A DNA stretch of 64,000 bases from Cladorrhinum sp. PSN259 (GCA_033725935.1 MU867069.1:62001-126000), one strand, 5' to 3'. Positions 1 to 12,597 are shown, numbered from the stretch's first letter. Notes: a model not told the origin generated them from the letters alone. Translations and numbers: made by a program.

Positions 1-569
1 CGCATTGGACTCTGTGCTGTCGGCTGAAAGAAGCTCGCTGCGCAACTTTGCAAAGTCGACTTTTTGAGTGTATGTTGCTTTTGCGGCGTCCTCGCGGAGA
101 ACCATGGTTCGAGTGAGGTTTTGGATGCTATAGAAGCGAAAGTGTTAGTGGGGCAGTCAAAAAACGGGGCATACTTGTGGGATGGATCAAGATCGTACCT
201 CTCTTCGATAACGTCATTGAGCACTTTCATCATGGCAACCGACTGTTCCTCGGTGAAGCCCTCCTCTTGTAAGCGCTGTACGAATCGGAGAGTATCAAAG
301 TGGTGGTCTCGACCGCGGGGTGCTGAGGCATGGAACGAGCGTCGAAGCTCAGGGCTGCGGGCAATGCTGGACAAGCTTCGTGGTGATGGCCTCGTCGCCC
401 CCGTTTCCCTCGTGTGGAGTGATCTTCTTTGTGGCTGTTGCTGCCATCTTGTTGTGTCCTTTGCTTGCTGAAACAACACTGCCGAAGCTCCAGGGAAGCT
501 GCCCGAAGTTGTCGAGTTCCAGCTCAACCTTGGGAGCAGGAACCGTGGGAGAGCTTGCGCTGCGCTCAT
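1..569 (-). CDS. DUF1640 / FMP32-CCDC90-type mitochondrial coiled-coil protein (5' part, runs off window)
   Basis: Two exons are visible: 199-569 and 1-127. They are joined over a 71-bp GT-AG intron (128-198) that splits a serine codon. The start at 569 opens a basic, Arg/Ser-rich leader with few acidic residues, as expected of a mitochondrial presequence. It is followed by the family signature HHFDTLRFVQRLQEEGFTEE and a run leading into MMKVLNDVIEE. Exon 2 continues SIQNLTRTMVLREDAAKA, the usual amphipathic helix before the coiled coil. The C-terminal coiled coil and membrane anchor lie beyond base 1. Family knowledge: DUF1640 proteins (yeast Fmp32, animal MCUR1/CCDC90B) are inner-membrane proteins linked to cytochrome oxidase assembly or the calcium uniporter. 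The exact role in this fungus is inference. Alternative: a 5' UTR intron upstream is possible but not demonstrable. Confidence 0.8.
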   Translation of the reverse strand, partial: MSAAQALPRFLLPRLSWNSTTSGSFPGASAVLFQQAKDTTRWQQQPQRRSLHTRETGATRPSPRSLSSIARSPELRRSFHASAPRGRDHHFDTLRFVQRLQEEGFTEEQSVAMMKVLNDVIEERYDLDPSHKYAPFFDCPTNTFASIASKTSLEPWFSARTPQKQHTLKKSTLQSCAASFFQPTAQSPM

Positions 570-1525
570 TTTCTTTTGTTCAAGTATTTTCGCGAAGAGA
601 TGCAATTGGGTATCGAGTGATCCAGAAAAAAATGTTGCAGTTGTAAAGGTGAGTCTTTAATAACTGGTCTTCGTCAACATCCACGTGCTGCTGCTGCAAT
701 CAGTCATCTGCGACATGCCCAATGCCGGTTTCCGGGACCTTGAGGGAAAGTTTGGGAACCCCTGTTCTGCTGTGCTCCAGATGTCGCATGCCAAGACTTT
801 CCTGGACACCCCACCAAAAGAATTTCATCAGCCACTCCTACACCAGCCACAGGCTTCTCCACACCTGGCTGGGCCCCACCAAGCTCGGCATCAAAAAGGG
901 CATTCTCGCTCCCAAATTTTTTGAAACTTTTTCTTCTTTTCTCTCCATAATTTACAACGCAAACAATCAACATTCTCGAAACTAGCACTTGACGGGTGGG
1001 AGGTTCGCTTTTCCCTCGGGATCTGTCTGGACTCACGACCATTTCGTAACCTGTTTTCGAACGAATGGAGAGCAAACACCAACTTTGGATCTTGGGTGCG
1101 GTTCTTCCTTATTTCTCAATAGGAAGGAGCGCAATGATCGAACGTACACTACTTTTCTGCTGTGATTTCTTTGCCGTGTAGTAAACTACTTCCTAAATTC
1201 CATATTGTGCTCCATCTGCCATGAACCGTTGCCTGCTCGAATGCTGCGATTTTGAGTCACTTGATCGAGTCGTCGGATATGCCTTGCCGGTTGTGTGGTT
1301 TGATACCGAATATTTTGTTAGATGGACCCGAGTATGAGATTCTTGCAATGCATCTCAACTCCATCAAATTCTCTCCTCTTGCGCAAAGAACTAGGATACA
1401 TGCGTTGTATTTTCAAAGGGCCAAAAATCAACACAATCAACTGTAGTCTTTGGTTGTATTTCCTCCGTGAGTAAATACGTTTATATTAAACCAACAAACC
1501 CCAAGTGATATATTCATCATTACAC
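570..1525. other. Intergenic: DUF1640 upstream region and NOP2 3' flank
   Basis: No convincing gene. The open frames here (for example minus 704-1075) lack family motifs and supporting splice sites. The left part should hold the DUF1640 promoter and leader, and the right part the NOP2 3' UTR. Confidence 0.5.
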
Positions 1526-3872
1526 CTATTTCTTCGCCTTGACCTTCTCCTTCTTCTTTTCTTTCGTCTTTTCCTTCACTTCATCCTTGACCTTCTCCTT
1601 GGAGCTTGACTTCTCCTTGGGGGCCTTCTCCTTCTCCTGTGTCTTCTCTTTCGTTGGTTCGATCTTCTCGGCCTTTTTCGCCTTCTTCTCTTTCTTCTCT
1701 TTCGGGGCCTCTCCATTGGTCTCCTTTTCGCCGCCTGCCTTGGCTTCCTCTTCCTTCTTCTCCTTCTTCTCTCCCTTTTTCAAGGCCCTAGGATCCAAAC
1801 CACGTCTTCTCATGGCATTGCGCTTCGCGCGGTCAATGTATTCCTTGTCGGCTTCGTCATCGAAATCGGCAAACTGCTCCTCCTTCTCCTCTTCCTCCTC
1901 AGTGCGGATGGGTGTCTTGTCCACAATCTCGGTGCTCTCAGTCGCTCTCACGTTGTTGTCCTTCTTGCCATTGGCGAGGACAGCATTTGGTGGCGTGGGG
2001 CCAACCTTCTGGAACTTTGCAACAAAGAAACCATCGACATTGAACAAATGAGGGTAATATCTACGCGTAAGTTTCAAGGTTGGGTGGAACTCCTTGCCCA
2101 TGAAGCTGGTGAAGCCTTCCTTGCCGAAGGTGAGACCGGTCTTAGAAGAATCATAATGTTAGCATTACTCAAAAATCACTTCAGATTGCTGACTAATTGA
2201 GATAATCGGAAAATGTGCTTACATCGACAAGTCTGACATTGGGGCGGCGGCTCAAGGCATATGCGACAACCTGCTCACTAGAAGGCGATAATGTTAATAT
2301 CTACTCCTCTAATTCAGAAGTGTTCACAATCACTTACTTTTCCTCAACGGCAACACTGCATGTTGAGTAGACAAGGTAGCCACCAGTCTTGCTTGCGTGG
2401 TTAACCGAGTCAATGGCTGCCAGAAGCAGCTGCTTCTGGAGATGAGGCAACTGCTGGAAATCCTTCTCGTCTCTGTTGGTCTTGACTGATGGGTCCTTGG
2501 CAATAACGCCAGTACCAGAGCAAGGAGCATCCAACAAGACTCTGTCAAAGCCACCCATGACACGAGGGAACTCGCGGGCATCGTAATTGCAGACAATCGT
2601 ATTCTTGACACCAAGGCGGTGAATGTTACCAATCAGACCCTTAGCACGAGCTTTGCTAGGATCGTTGGCGAAAATAACGCCGGTGTTCTTCATCAGGGCC
2701 GCCATGTGTGTCGTCTTACCACCGGGCGCAGATGCCATATCCAGACAGCGCTCGTTTTCCTGAGGGCAGAGGGCCATAACGGGCAGGAACGAAGATGCAG
2801 CTTGCAAGATATAGTGACCCGCAAGATACTCGGGAGTGGCACCAAGAGGTACCTGTGACTCGAACACCTGCAGACCAACCTTGGACCACTTTCCTACTGG
2901 CTCCAGCGTGACACCACGGTTGATCAAAGCCTGAGCGAGATCTCGACGATGTGTGCGGAGCGTGTTGGTACGGATGACGACGGGACGGGCGGTTTCGTTA
3001 GCTTCGAAAAAAGCGAATGCTTCCCTGGGAGGGAAAAGATTCATGAGTTTCTCTGCCAAGAACTCATTGTAGCCGTAGTACGAGCAAATATCCTTCAAAA
3101 GTTGGCTGGTGTACTCGGCTCTGTCCCGTCCCTCCTCGGCAAGCTCAGCAAAATCCTCAAGCACCCGAATGGTTTCCGTTATCCTGGTTCTGAGCATCTG
3201 AAGATCGGGGGCAAGGAGAGTCTTGGTCTTTGCGGCCAGGTCGTCGTCGTCCTCATCATCTCCCAAAACGGTGGGCTTGTCTCCGTCAATGTTGGTCTGC
3301 ATGGCTGCGTCGCGCAATTCGGCCTCGTTCTCGGCGGCCTCCTCCTCCCTTTGTGCGTCCAATTTCCTCGAAAGACCCTCGATGTTGGCGGCTGTGAGTT
3401 TCTCCTCTCTGTCCTCCTCATCTTCATCCTCGTCGTCGGAGAAGACGAACTTCTCCTTCTTTCCGCCGACGGCCTCCTGGTCCGAGTCATATACTGAATC
3501 GTCATCGGACTCCATGAAGTCGGAACCAAGCTTCAACTCCTCATCAGAGCCGCTGCCAACTTCGAGATCGGATTCATCGATCCCATCTTCCATCATATCT
3601 TCGTCCGAATCCAATTGGGGTTCAGGTGCCTTCTTGGGCTTTCCCTTGGTGACGGGCTTTTGGGTCCCATTTGATTGTTTCGCTGCTGGCTTTTTAGGTC
3701 CGCTCTTTGCGAAATTTTCCGGTTTCTTGTGCGTGCGACGCTTCTTGGTCGACGGTGCTTCGGCGGGGGTATCATCGACTGGAAGTCCCTTCTTGCGCTT
3801 CAAGTTGGCGAAATGCTCTTCTGAGAGGGGCTCAGGGGGACCCTGTTTCTTCATGCGACGTCCGACACCCAT
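1526..3872 (-). CDS. NOP2: 25S rRNA (cytosine-C5)-methyltransferase Nop2
   Basis: Three exons (2338-3872, 2223-2277, 1526-2140) give a protein of about 734 aa, the usual length for fungal Nop2. Introns 2278-2337 and 2141-2222 are GT-AG and keep frame. The N-terminal third is acidic and Lys-rich and carries nuclear/nucleolar basic patches. The SAM-dependent RNA m5C methyltransferase core follows: the SAM-binding motif LDMASAPGGKTTHMAAL, motif IV DAPCSGTGVIAKDP, and motif VI YSTCSVAVEEN with the catalytic TC cysteine near residue 504. Exon 2 supplies EQVVAYALSRRPNVRLVD and exon 3 GLTFGKEGFTSF, then a Lys/Glu-rich tail typical of Nop2. Family knowledge: nucleolar, modifies helix 89 of 25S rRNA and is needed for 60S assembly. 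It diverges from the clathrin heavy chain across about 775 bp. Confidence 0.95.
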
Positions 3873-4647
3873 CTTGACTGAATTATGGGCGAATATGCAG
3901 AAATGCCCAATTTACCACTTATGGATTGATGGCTTATTCGCAGAGACTGGTGTGTCGCAGCCGAATATTTTGAACTTTCTTTTTAGTCGCTTTATCGATA
4001 AGAAACTTTTTGGGGACCAATTCCAGCATACACACTGCTTCGAGCTGATTGGACAGAGTCCGCTTCCACTTCCGCTAAGCCAAATGTAGGATCCCTGTAA
4101 GACATCTCCTGGCTGACGGTTTTCCCTGTCCCCACAGGTCTGGCAGCAGCAGCAGCAGCGTGTTGCACAGGTCCAAACTCAAAGAAAGAGCATGCAGTTG
4201 CGCAGCTGCTCTTAACACATCACCCCAAAAAGTCGTTGCCCGCAGACTGCAGGTGCCCCTTCCAACAAAACAAGCGCCGCTTCCAAACTTTATTAAATTT
4301 TCCCATTGCCGCTTGCGCGTCTTGGTAACAAACGAAGCAACGAGAGCAATCATCTCCTTTCCCCGCGATCAACCGACTTCATTCTCTCTTCCCTCATTAC
4401 GCATCGCCTGGTGGCCTCTTGAGTTGCCACGACTGCACTGCGAGTGCGGGTACCTGGTATCGCTAAGTCAGGACTCCTCCCTCGTTCCGCCGGTGTCCCG
4501 GGAGCTCCACCAATCTCAACACACCCCCTTTCGACATCACCACGACTCTGCAAGCTTTCCCGCTTGTTTCTTCTGCTACCAGCGACTTTTGACAAGTTGG
4601 CTGTCACTCTTCCATAATTGCGCGCAGCCAAGCGCACCAGCATCACC
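3873..4647. promoter_or_regulatory. Divergent NOP2 / clathrin heavy chain promoter region
   Basis: This is a non-coding gap between two divergent start codons. The right half is CT-rich and reads like a fungal 5' leader for the clathrin gene. No strong TATA box is seen. A short CAG-type triplet run lies near 4147-4160. Confidence 0.55.
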
Positions 4648-7600
4648 ATGGCGCCAAATTTGCCCATCAAGTTCCAGGAGCTGCTCCAGCTCAACAGCCT
4701 GGGCGTCAACCCGCCCGCCATTACCTTCAACACCTGCGTAAGTTCACTCATCTGCCCACCGCCGCTTCTGCCATCGCCCCTACCTCAACTGACGCTTCTG
4801 ATGCGCCGTCACAGACACTGGAATCAGATTCCTACATCTGCATCCGAGACAAGAAAGACGAGGCATCATCCCCCGAAGTCCTGATCGTCGACCTCAAGAA
4901 CGGCAACAATGTCATCCGACGCCCAATTAAGGCCGACAGTGCCATCATGCACTGGACACGCCAGGTCATTGCGCTCAAAGCCCAATCACGAACCCTTCAG
5001 ATTTTCGACCTTGAGCAGAAGCAAAAGCTCAAGTCGACCACAATGAGCGAGGATGTGTCGTTCTGGAAGTGGATTAGCGAGACCTCTCTTGGCTTGGTGA
5101 CAGAGACGGCCATCTATCATTGGGATGTCTTCGACGCCAGCCAACCTGCACCTGTAAAGGTGTTTGAGCGGAATGCCAACCTTACTGGTAACCAGATCAT
5201 CAATTACCGAACGAGCGGCGACGGCAAATGGATGGCTGCAGTAGGCATTTCTCAGCAGCAAGGCCGTGTTGTCGGAGCCATGCAATTATACTCGAAGGAT
5301 CGTGGCATCAGCCAGGCGATTGAGGGACATGCCGCTGCATTCGGTACCATCAGGTTAGACGGTGCGCCTGAAGACACAAAGCTCTTTACCTTTGCGGTCC
5401 GAACCCAACACGGAGCCAAGCTTCACATCGTCGAAATCGACCATGCCGAAACGAATCCCGTATTCCAGAAGAAGGCAGTAGACGTCTTCTTCCCTCCCGA
5501 GGCTGGCAGTGATTTTCCAGTTGCCCTTCAAGTATCGCAAAAGTACGGCATCATTTACTTGATCACCAAGTATGGCTTTATTCACCTCTACGATCTCGAA
5601 ACGGCTACGTGTATCTTCATGAACCGTATTTCCGGCGAAACCATCTTTACTGCTTGCGGCGACAAAGATTCGACAGGCGTGGTTGGCATTAATCGCAAGG
5701 GCCAGGTACTCTTCGTTAGCGCCGACGAGAATACGCTCGTCCCATATGTCCTCGAGAGCCACGGTACTGAGCTAGCTCTCAAGCTGGCCTCCCGCGCTGG
5801 CCTTCCTGGTGCCGACAACCTCTACCAACAGCGCTTTGAGCAGTTGTTTAACAATGGAAACTACCAAGAAGCTGCCAAAATTGCTGCCAACTCACCACGA
5901 GGCTTTCTCCGCACGCCGCAAACAATTGAGCGGTTTAAGCGCCTGCCTCAACAGCCAGGACAGATGTCGTTCATCCTTCAGTATTTTGGCCTGTTGCTTG
6001 ACAAGGGCTCGCTAAACCAGCACGAGACTATCGAGCTTGCCCAGCCCGTCCTTGCTCAAAACCGAAAGCAGTTGCTGCAGAAGTGGCTCGGCGAGAACAA
6101 GCTTGAGTGCTCTGAGCAGCTTGGCGATATGGTTCGGCCTCATGATCTGCCTATGGCGCTTGCCATCTATCTCAAGGCCAACGTCCCTCACAAGGTCGTT
6201 GCTGGTTTCGCCGAGACAGGACAGTTTGACAAGATTTTGCCTTACTGCGCCCAAGCCGCATACCAACCTGATTTTATCCAGCTCCTTCATCATATTGTGC
6301 GTGTCAACCCCGAGAAGGGTGCCGAGTTTGCTACATCTTTGGCTAACACCGAGGGTGGGCCACTGGTTGACTTCGAACGTGTGGTGGATATCTTCCAATC
6401 TCAGGGCATGGTTCAGCAGGCTACCGCCTTCCTTCTTGACGCTCTGAAGGAGAACAAACCCGAGCACGGGCAACTTCAGACCCGTCTTCTCGAGATGAAT
6501 CTGATCAACGCCCCTCAGGTTGCGGATGCCATCCTCGGTAACGACATGTTCTCACACTTCGACAAGGGTCGCATCGCAAGTCTTTGCGAACAAGCCGGGC
6601 TTCTTCAGAAGGCTTTGGAGCTCTACGAGGACCCCGCTGCCGTCAAGAGCGTCATCGTCAAGATTCCAGGTACCCCCAACTTCAACGCTGAGTGGCTCAT
6701 AGAGTACTTTGGCCGCCTCTCTGTTGAGCAGTCCGTGGATTGCCTGGATGCTATGATGAAGAGCAACATTCGTCAGAACCTTCAGTCCGTTGTTCAGATT
6801 GCGACCAAGTATGCCGAGCTTCTTGGTCCTCAGCGACTGATTGATCTTTTCGAGAAGTACAAGACTGCGGAGGGACTATACTATTTCCTTGGCAGTATTG
6901 TCAACGTGACAGAGGATCCAGAAGTTGTCTTCAAGTACGTTGAGGCCGCTACCAAGATGGGTCAGATTCGCGAAGTGGAGCGCATCTGCCGCGACAACAA
7001 CGTCTATAACCCGGAGAAGGTCAAGAATTTCTTGAAGGAGGCCAAACTTGCCGAGATGCTTCCTTTGATGGTGGTGTGCGATCGGTACAACTTCGTTCAC
7101 GACTTGGTGCTTTATCTCTACCAGCACCAACAGTTTAAGTCGATTGAGATCTACGTTCAGCAGGTGAACCCATCTAGAACCCCGGGTGTCATTGGTGGTT
7201 TGTTGGACGTTGATTGCGATGAGGCCGTGATCAAGAAGCTTCTTGAGACCGTCAATCCCGTCTCGATCCCTATTGACGAGCTTGTTTCGGAAGTTGAGAC
7301 TCGCAACCGCCTCAAGCTCTTGCTCCCCTTCTTGGAGGCCACATTGCAGGCTGGCAACCAGCAGCAGGCAGTGTACAATGCTCTTGCCAAGATTTACATT
7401 GATTCGAACAACAACCCTGAGAAGTTCCTCAAGGAGAACGATCAATATGACACCCTGACTGTCGGTAAATACTGTGAGAAGCGCGACCCCAACTTGGCTT
7501 TCATCGCCTATCGCAAGGGCCAGAATGATTTGGAGCTGGTCAACATCACGAACGAGAATTCTATGTACAAGGCACAGGCACGCTACCTCCTAGAACGTGC

Positions 7601-9825
7601 CGACGACGACCTCTGGATGTTTGTTCTCAGTGAGAACAACCTCCACCGCCGCTCCGTTGTCGACCAAGTAATTTCTACTGCCGTTCCCGAGTCGACAGAC
7701 CCAGCCAAGGTCTCCTTGGCTGTCGCAAACTTCCTGAAGGCCGATCTTCCCGCCGAGCTCATTGAGCTTCTTGAGAAGATTGTCCTTGAGCCCTCACCAT
7801 TCAGCGACAACCAGAACCTGCAGAATTTGCTTATGTTCACGGCAGCCAAGGCTGACAAGGCCCGTGTCATGGATTATATCCATCGCCTTGACAACTTCTC
7901 CGCCGACGAGATCTCCAATGTCTGCATTGAAGTCGGTCTCTTCGAGGAGGCCTTCGAGGTCTTCAAGAAGATTGACAACAAGGAGGCTGCCGTCAACGTT
8001 CTTGTCGAGCATGTTGTTAGCATTGACCGTGCTCAGGCTTACGCCGAGGAAGTGGATATCCCCCAAGTTTGGAGCAAGGTCGCCAAGGCCCAGCTCGATG
8101 GTCTCCGTGTCAGTGACTCGATTGAGTCCTATATCAAGGCCGAGGACCCCAAGAACTATGAGGAGGTTATTGAAATCGCTGTCGCTGCTGGCAAGAACGA
8201 GGAGCTTGTCAAGTACTTGCGCATGGCTCGTAAGACTCTTCGTGAGCCTGCCATTGATACTGCTCTTGCTTTCTGCTACGCCCGCCTTGACCAGCTTGCC
8301 GAGCTTGAGGACTTCCTGAGGGCCACTAACGTTGCCAACATTGAGGAGTCCGGTGACAAGGCATATGCTGAAGGTTTCTTCGAGGCTGCCAAGATTTTCT
8401 TCACAAGCATCTCGAACTGGGCCAAGTTGGCAACCACCTTGGTTCATCTCGCCGATTACCAGGCCGCTGTTGATTGCGCGCGTAAGGCTAATAATATCAA
8501 GGTCTGGAAGGAGGTTCATGAGGCTTGCGTTGGTAAGAAGGAGTTCCGTCTCGCACAAATCTGCGGTCTCAACCTTATTGTCGATGCCGAGCAGCTTCAG
8601 GCCCTTGTCAAGCAATACGAGCGGGAAGGATACTTTGATGAGCTCATCAGCTTGCTCGAGCAAGGCCTTGGCTTGGAGCGTGCCCACATGGGCATGTTCA
8701 CTGAGCTTGGTATCGCACTGTCCAAGTATCATCCTGAGCGTTTGATGGAACACCTGAAGCTGTTCTGGAGCAGATCAAACCTCCCCAAGCTTATCAAGGC
8801 CTGCGAGGAAGCCAATCTCTGGCCCGAGTTGGTCTTCTGCTACTACCACTACGATGAGTTCGACAATGCCGCCCTCGCTGTCATGGAACGCCCCGAGAAC
8901 TCTTGGGAGCACCAGCAGTTCAAGGAGATTACGGTCAAGGTTGCCAACCTCGAGATCTACTACAAGGCCATCAACTTCTATCTTGAGCAGCATCCTTCTC
9001 TTCTTACCGATCTCCTCCAAGTTCTTACTCCTCGTATCGACGTCAACCGGGTTGTCCGCCTGTTCCAGAAGTCTGACAATCTTCCCTTGATCAAGCCTTT
9101 CTTGCTCAACGTGCAGTCACAGAACAAGCGCACCGTCAACGATGCCATCAATGACCTCTTAATCGAGGAGGAGGATTACAAGACTCTTCGTGACTCGGTG
9201 GAGAACTATGACAACTATGATGCCGTCGACCTCGCTGGGCGTCTTGAGAAGCATGATCTCGTCTTCTTCCGCCAGATTGCTGCCAACATCTACCGTAAGA
9301 ACAAGCGTTGGGAGAAGTCAATCAACTTGTCGAAGCAGGACAAGCTGTGGAAGGACGCCATCGAGACCGCTGCCATCTCTGGCAAGGCTGATGTCGTCGA
9401 AGAGCTTTTGCGCTACGTGAGTACCTGCGCTCTCAACCTTTGTTTAGTTCATTATTTGCTAACTTGAATCACAGTTTGTTGACATCGGCAACCGGGAATG
9501 CTATGTGGGCATGCTCTACGCCTGCTACGACCTTATTCGCCCCGATCTCATTCTCGAGCTCTCCTGGCGCAACGGTCTACACGACTTCACCATGCCTTAT
9601 ATGATCAACCTCCTTGCTCAGCAAACCAAGGAGCTGGCAACTCTCAAGGCCGACAACGAGGCTCGCAAGTTGAAGGAGCAGAAGGAGAAGGTTGATGATG
9701 ACAACACGCCGATTTTGGGTGGAAACCGTCTCATGATCACGGCTGGCCCTACTGGACAAATGTCGCCGGCGCCATTCGGTCAAACAAATGGATTTGCTCC
9801 ACAGCCGACCGGCTATGGCTTCTAG
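4648..9825 (+). CDS. CHC1: Clathrin heavy chain
   Basis: Exons 4648-4737, 4815-9416 and 9475-9825 give 1680 aa, the normal size for fungal clathrin heavy chain. Exon 1 encodes the start of the N-terminal beta-propeller, MAPNLPIKFQELLQLNSLG. The first intron (4738-4814) falls just before TLESDSYICIRD. The propeller (residues about 1-330) binds adaptor clathrin-box peptides. The linker and ankle, distal leg, knee and proximal leg follow as seven clathrin heavy-chain repeats of alpha-helical zigzag. The trimerisation region lies near 1500-1600, and a Gly/Pro/Gln tail ends in PTGYGF. Family knowledge: forms triskelia coating vesicles at the trans-Golgi, endosomes and plasma membrane. The second intron (9417-9474) is GTGAGT...CACAG and joins LLRY to FVDIGNRECYVGMLYACYD. 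Confidence 0.98.
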
Positions 9826-11341
9826 AGGCTTGCCCCGGTGATCCTTGAACGGCCTTGTCTCTTCAATCCTGATGAAAATCGTTGGTATTATCCTTATGGA
9901 AGGCTCCAGCGGCCGGGTGAACCAATCAAGGTTATGCCGCTGGTTCCGGTGGCGCATTATTGGAAGGAAAATCAAAACTCGGCGGATGTAAAGCAAGTGA
10001 CTTATTTCTAATTTGGGAGGTGGAATGGCGGGGAACTATGCTTTGTACCTACTGTATCATACCTTGGACGTCTTAGCTGAGTGGATTATTTAAAGGTTGA
10101 TTGTCTTTTTCACTTTGTTCCTAAAACTTTCTAGCTTCATCTGTCCGGTCGTATACTAGTCAGCCTACGCAAATGTGTGAATACGAATGAGTGAACTCTT
10201 AGTGAGTGCGAATCCCAAGATTTGCTCTCACACAGTCATATATATCTGATAGAAGTGGGGTTTCTCTTACTTTGCACAGCCACTAGGGATCTACTTAGAT
10301 TGGCTTCTCCGGAGCTCTTATTTGAAGGTATGCACGAAATTGTCACTCGATTTTAATCGGGTGGCAGCCGGAGGCGATTTGGGACTGGAAAAGATTGAAA
10401 AGGGTGTGTATGTATGTGCTCTTCGACCGTGCGATTTTATTTTTTACCACCCAAATAATTACTTGTTGGTTCAAGGTAAATTTGAGTTCAGTACTGCAGG
10501 TGAGTTACTGCCTAGTGAATGACAGAAGGTTGTATGTGTGGCTTCAGGTCAAGGTTTGAGGTACTTTGGGGAGGGTGGAAACTAGGTTGGTGCTCTGTCG
10601 GTGTTGCCGTCCTAAATTGCTACCTGAGGGCTGAGACGAGTAAGGGCCGGACAGGCTTTTCGGGGTTCCCGGCGTAGATGGTGAGCAAATCGCAATGTGC
10701 CTTCCGTATGATGATACTTTCTCAGTGGTTCCATCACTGCCGGTAAGAAACTTGAAAAGGGTAGAAGATGCGAAGAGGAAGGATGAGGAAGGAAGAAGGG
10801 AGTGATAAGAGCGAGCACTGGACCGGACCCACAATTCTGGGAGTATAAACCCCCCCTCCTCCAAATCATCTGGAACTCTCCCTCCTTCTCTTCCTTTTTC
10901 TCTGTTCTCTACTGCTTTGGTAACAAAGGAGCTTGCCTTTGTGAGAAATTATGAGATGTGATTATGAGAGTCAACGCGTGCGAAACTGGTGCCTCTCTGT
11001 CTTCTATTTGGCAGAGAACGTCCCTCCCTCCTTTTTTTCTTGAGAGAGATGTCAGCGAGTTGTAGACAAGCAATAAAAACTTGGGATGGATGTCGGACTG
11101 GTGTACCTTGGTAAGCTTGCGCAGTGGGTGCATTCACCTCTGTGTTGTGCTGCTGGCAGTGGACGGTCTACGGGATCGATTGACATCACGCACATGTTAC
11201 ATGAACGTTCTGAAAGGGGCACGATGGTATGCATAATATAGCTTGGTTTATTATTATTATATAATTATCTTTGGTGTTCAAGCGGCAACACAAGGAAAGC
11301 GGCCGGCGCCTACTTTAGTGTACAAGTGGTGTATATTTTCT
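9826..11341. other. Clathrin 3' flank and intergenic region
   Basis: No recognisable protein gene. The first few hundred bases should be the clathrin 3' UTR. The only structured element is a plus-strand TATA box plus pyrimidine-rich tract near 10.84-10.92 kb, listed separately. AT-rich TTATTATTATTATAT tracts lie near 11.25 kb. Confidence 0.5.
10844..11043 (+). promoter_or_regulatory. Promoter-like TATA box, CT-rich leader and 30-codon ORF
   Basis: TATAAA at 10844-10849 is followed by a tract of almost pure C and T (about 10851-10915). The first ATG is at 10951 and opens a 30-aa frame ending at 11043. This order matches a fungal core promoter and leader, but the peptide has no recognised family. 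It could be a short transcript, a non-coding RNA, or chance. Confidence 0.25.
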
Positions 11342-12064
11342 TTAGGTGGTGTTAAGGTTCCTTAAGTTGCGAGTTCCATGAGTTCGCCTGGCGGCCCTAC
11401 CAATGCGGACACCCGTCAAATTCTGGTTACTCTGAGCACCACGTCTACCATCAGCAATCTGAGTTTCGGGTTCATCCTCATACCTGCCGGTAAGTCTGGC
11501 CCCAATGGCCTGGTAAACTCCCACAAAGAATGACTCCGGCTGTCTAGGTTGGTTCGCAAGTGGCAGAAAGAGCTCATCTTCATTCAAGTTTTGATAGACA
11601 GAAGAAGTAAGGTGAACAGAGTCAACTATATAATGGTCATCAACTCCATGTGGGGAAGGAGGGAGGTCACGGTCATCGATTTCATTAGTGACATGTTGAG
11701 ACACTCCGCGATTTACAGCATGTGGTACATGAAGGCTAGGTTGACCACTACCAGTCATGTGTCGGGCCTCTAGGGGAATAAAGACTGGGGGAGCATTGTA
11801 GTTTCCCTGTGGAGACTTGAGTCGTCTGGCACCCAGTACCTGAAAGGCCACAGTAGTCTCAGACCTGTTGGTGCCCAGCACCCTGAATGACCGAGTGTTT
11901 TGCTTAGGGTCGTCGTTACGACATAACCAAAGAGATACCATCCGAATGTGCTCATCTAGAGGCTGAGACATGGTGAACTTGGAGCTCGCTTGCAAATAAG
12001 CAAGTCCGAACGGCATGGTATTGTCGCTATGAACGACCGGTGATACTGGCCATGCCCCAGTCAC
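11342..12064 (-). CDS. Hypothetical protein, 240 aa, unrecognised
   Basis: This is a single open frame of 240 codons. The product is hydrophilic, rich in Asn, Arg, Pro and Gln, with no signal peptide, membrane segment or cysteine cluster. I recognise no family motif. The central and C-terminal parts read like an intrinsically disordered protein. The start may be one of three Met codons near the N-terminus (M1, M17 or M32), because nothing in the sequence decides between them. The uninterrupted length in a gap otherwise full of stops is the main reason to call it. It could be a lineage-specific gene or a chance ORF. Confidence 0.4.
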   Translation of the reverse strand: MTGAWPVSPVVHSDNTMPFGLAYLQASSKFTMSQPLDEHIRMVSLWLCRNDDPKQNTRSFRVLGTNRSETTVAFQVLGARRLKSPQGNYNAPPVFIPLEARHMTGSGQPSLHVPHAVNRGVSQHVTNEIDDRDLPPSPHGVDDHYIVDSVHLTSSVYQNLNEDELFLPLANQPRQPESFFVGVYQAIGARLTGRYEDEPETQIADGRRGAQSNQNLTGVRIGRAARRTHGTRNLRNLNTT

Positions 12065-12366
12065 TGACTGTTGGGAGTTTGAGGGCTGGCGAGGAAGGGA
12101 GAATTCACGAAGAACCTGAGAGCAGGCGCCAGGTCAATGTTTTATATGCGAGAGCCTAGGAACAGTCCTTTGTGTTCTGGAAGTGATAACCCCGCCGTCG
12201 TTCTGTAAACTACTACACCTTTCCATTGCAGCATTTACTCTCGTTCTCAGGCTGAAAGTGAATTTGCAATTATCTGGTAGATTCTTGAATGCTTAGCGCT
12301 ATCAAACCATCACAGCTACATGCTATACTCAGGCCAGCCTCTGAGATTTTCGCCGTTACGACACAT
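12065..12366. other. Short intergenic gap
   Basis: I see no coding frame, RNA gene or repeat that can be supported here. Confidence 0.4.
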
Positions 12367-12597
12367 CTACCACTCGCTCTCTTCGTCTTCGCACCAGTCA
12401 GCCGCATAGCTCCACTGATTACAGACCTTGTCAGTCAGATCTTACATGGCGTTTAAAAGACACTCGGTGTCCGTATACCAAGACCTATTAGCTATGAGAC
12501 ATTCTTACATCAATCAAGGGCTGGTCGCGTGTACGGATGAAGTCCAATGCCAGAGCATCCACGATAAACCTCAGGTAGTGGTCTTGGTTTTGCCAGT
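12367..12597 (-). CDS. Two terminal exons of a possible small gene, 5' end unresolved
   Basis: Two open segments, 12509-12597 and 12367-12414, join over an intron (12415-12508) starting GTAAGA and ending ATCAG. The joined frame reads WQNQDHYLRFIVDALALDF, then IRTRDQPLID, then WSYAADWCEDEESEW and a stop. The hydrophobic/charged periodicity, TTCTTAG acceptor and acidic-aromatic end look like real coding sequence. No upstream exon could be joined in phase: the nearby exon with an ATG at 12691 or 12724 reaches possible donors in the wrong phase. It may be a relic or a gene whose first exon I mis-read. No family is recognised. Confidence 0.35.

Noticed and set aside
3223..4089. 288-codon plus-strand ORF rich in serine
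   Set aside because: It is the antisense shadow of the acidic NOP2 N-terminus; Asp/Glu codons read as Ser/Phe on the other strand.
7794..8753. 319-codon minus ORF
   Set aside because: Antisense to the clathrin heavy chain coding exon, which is certain.
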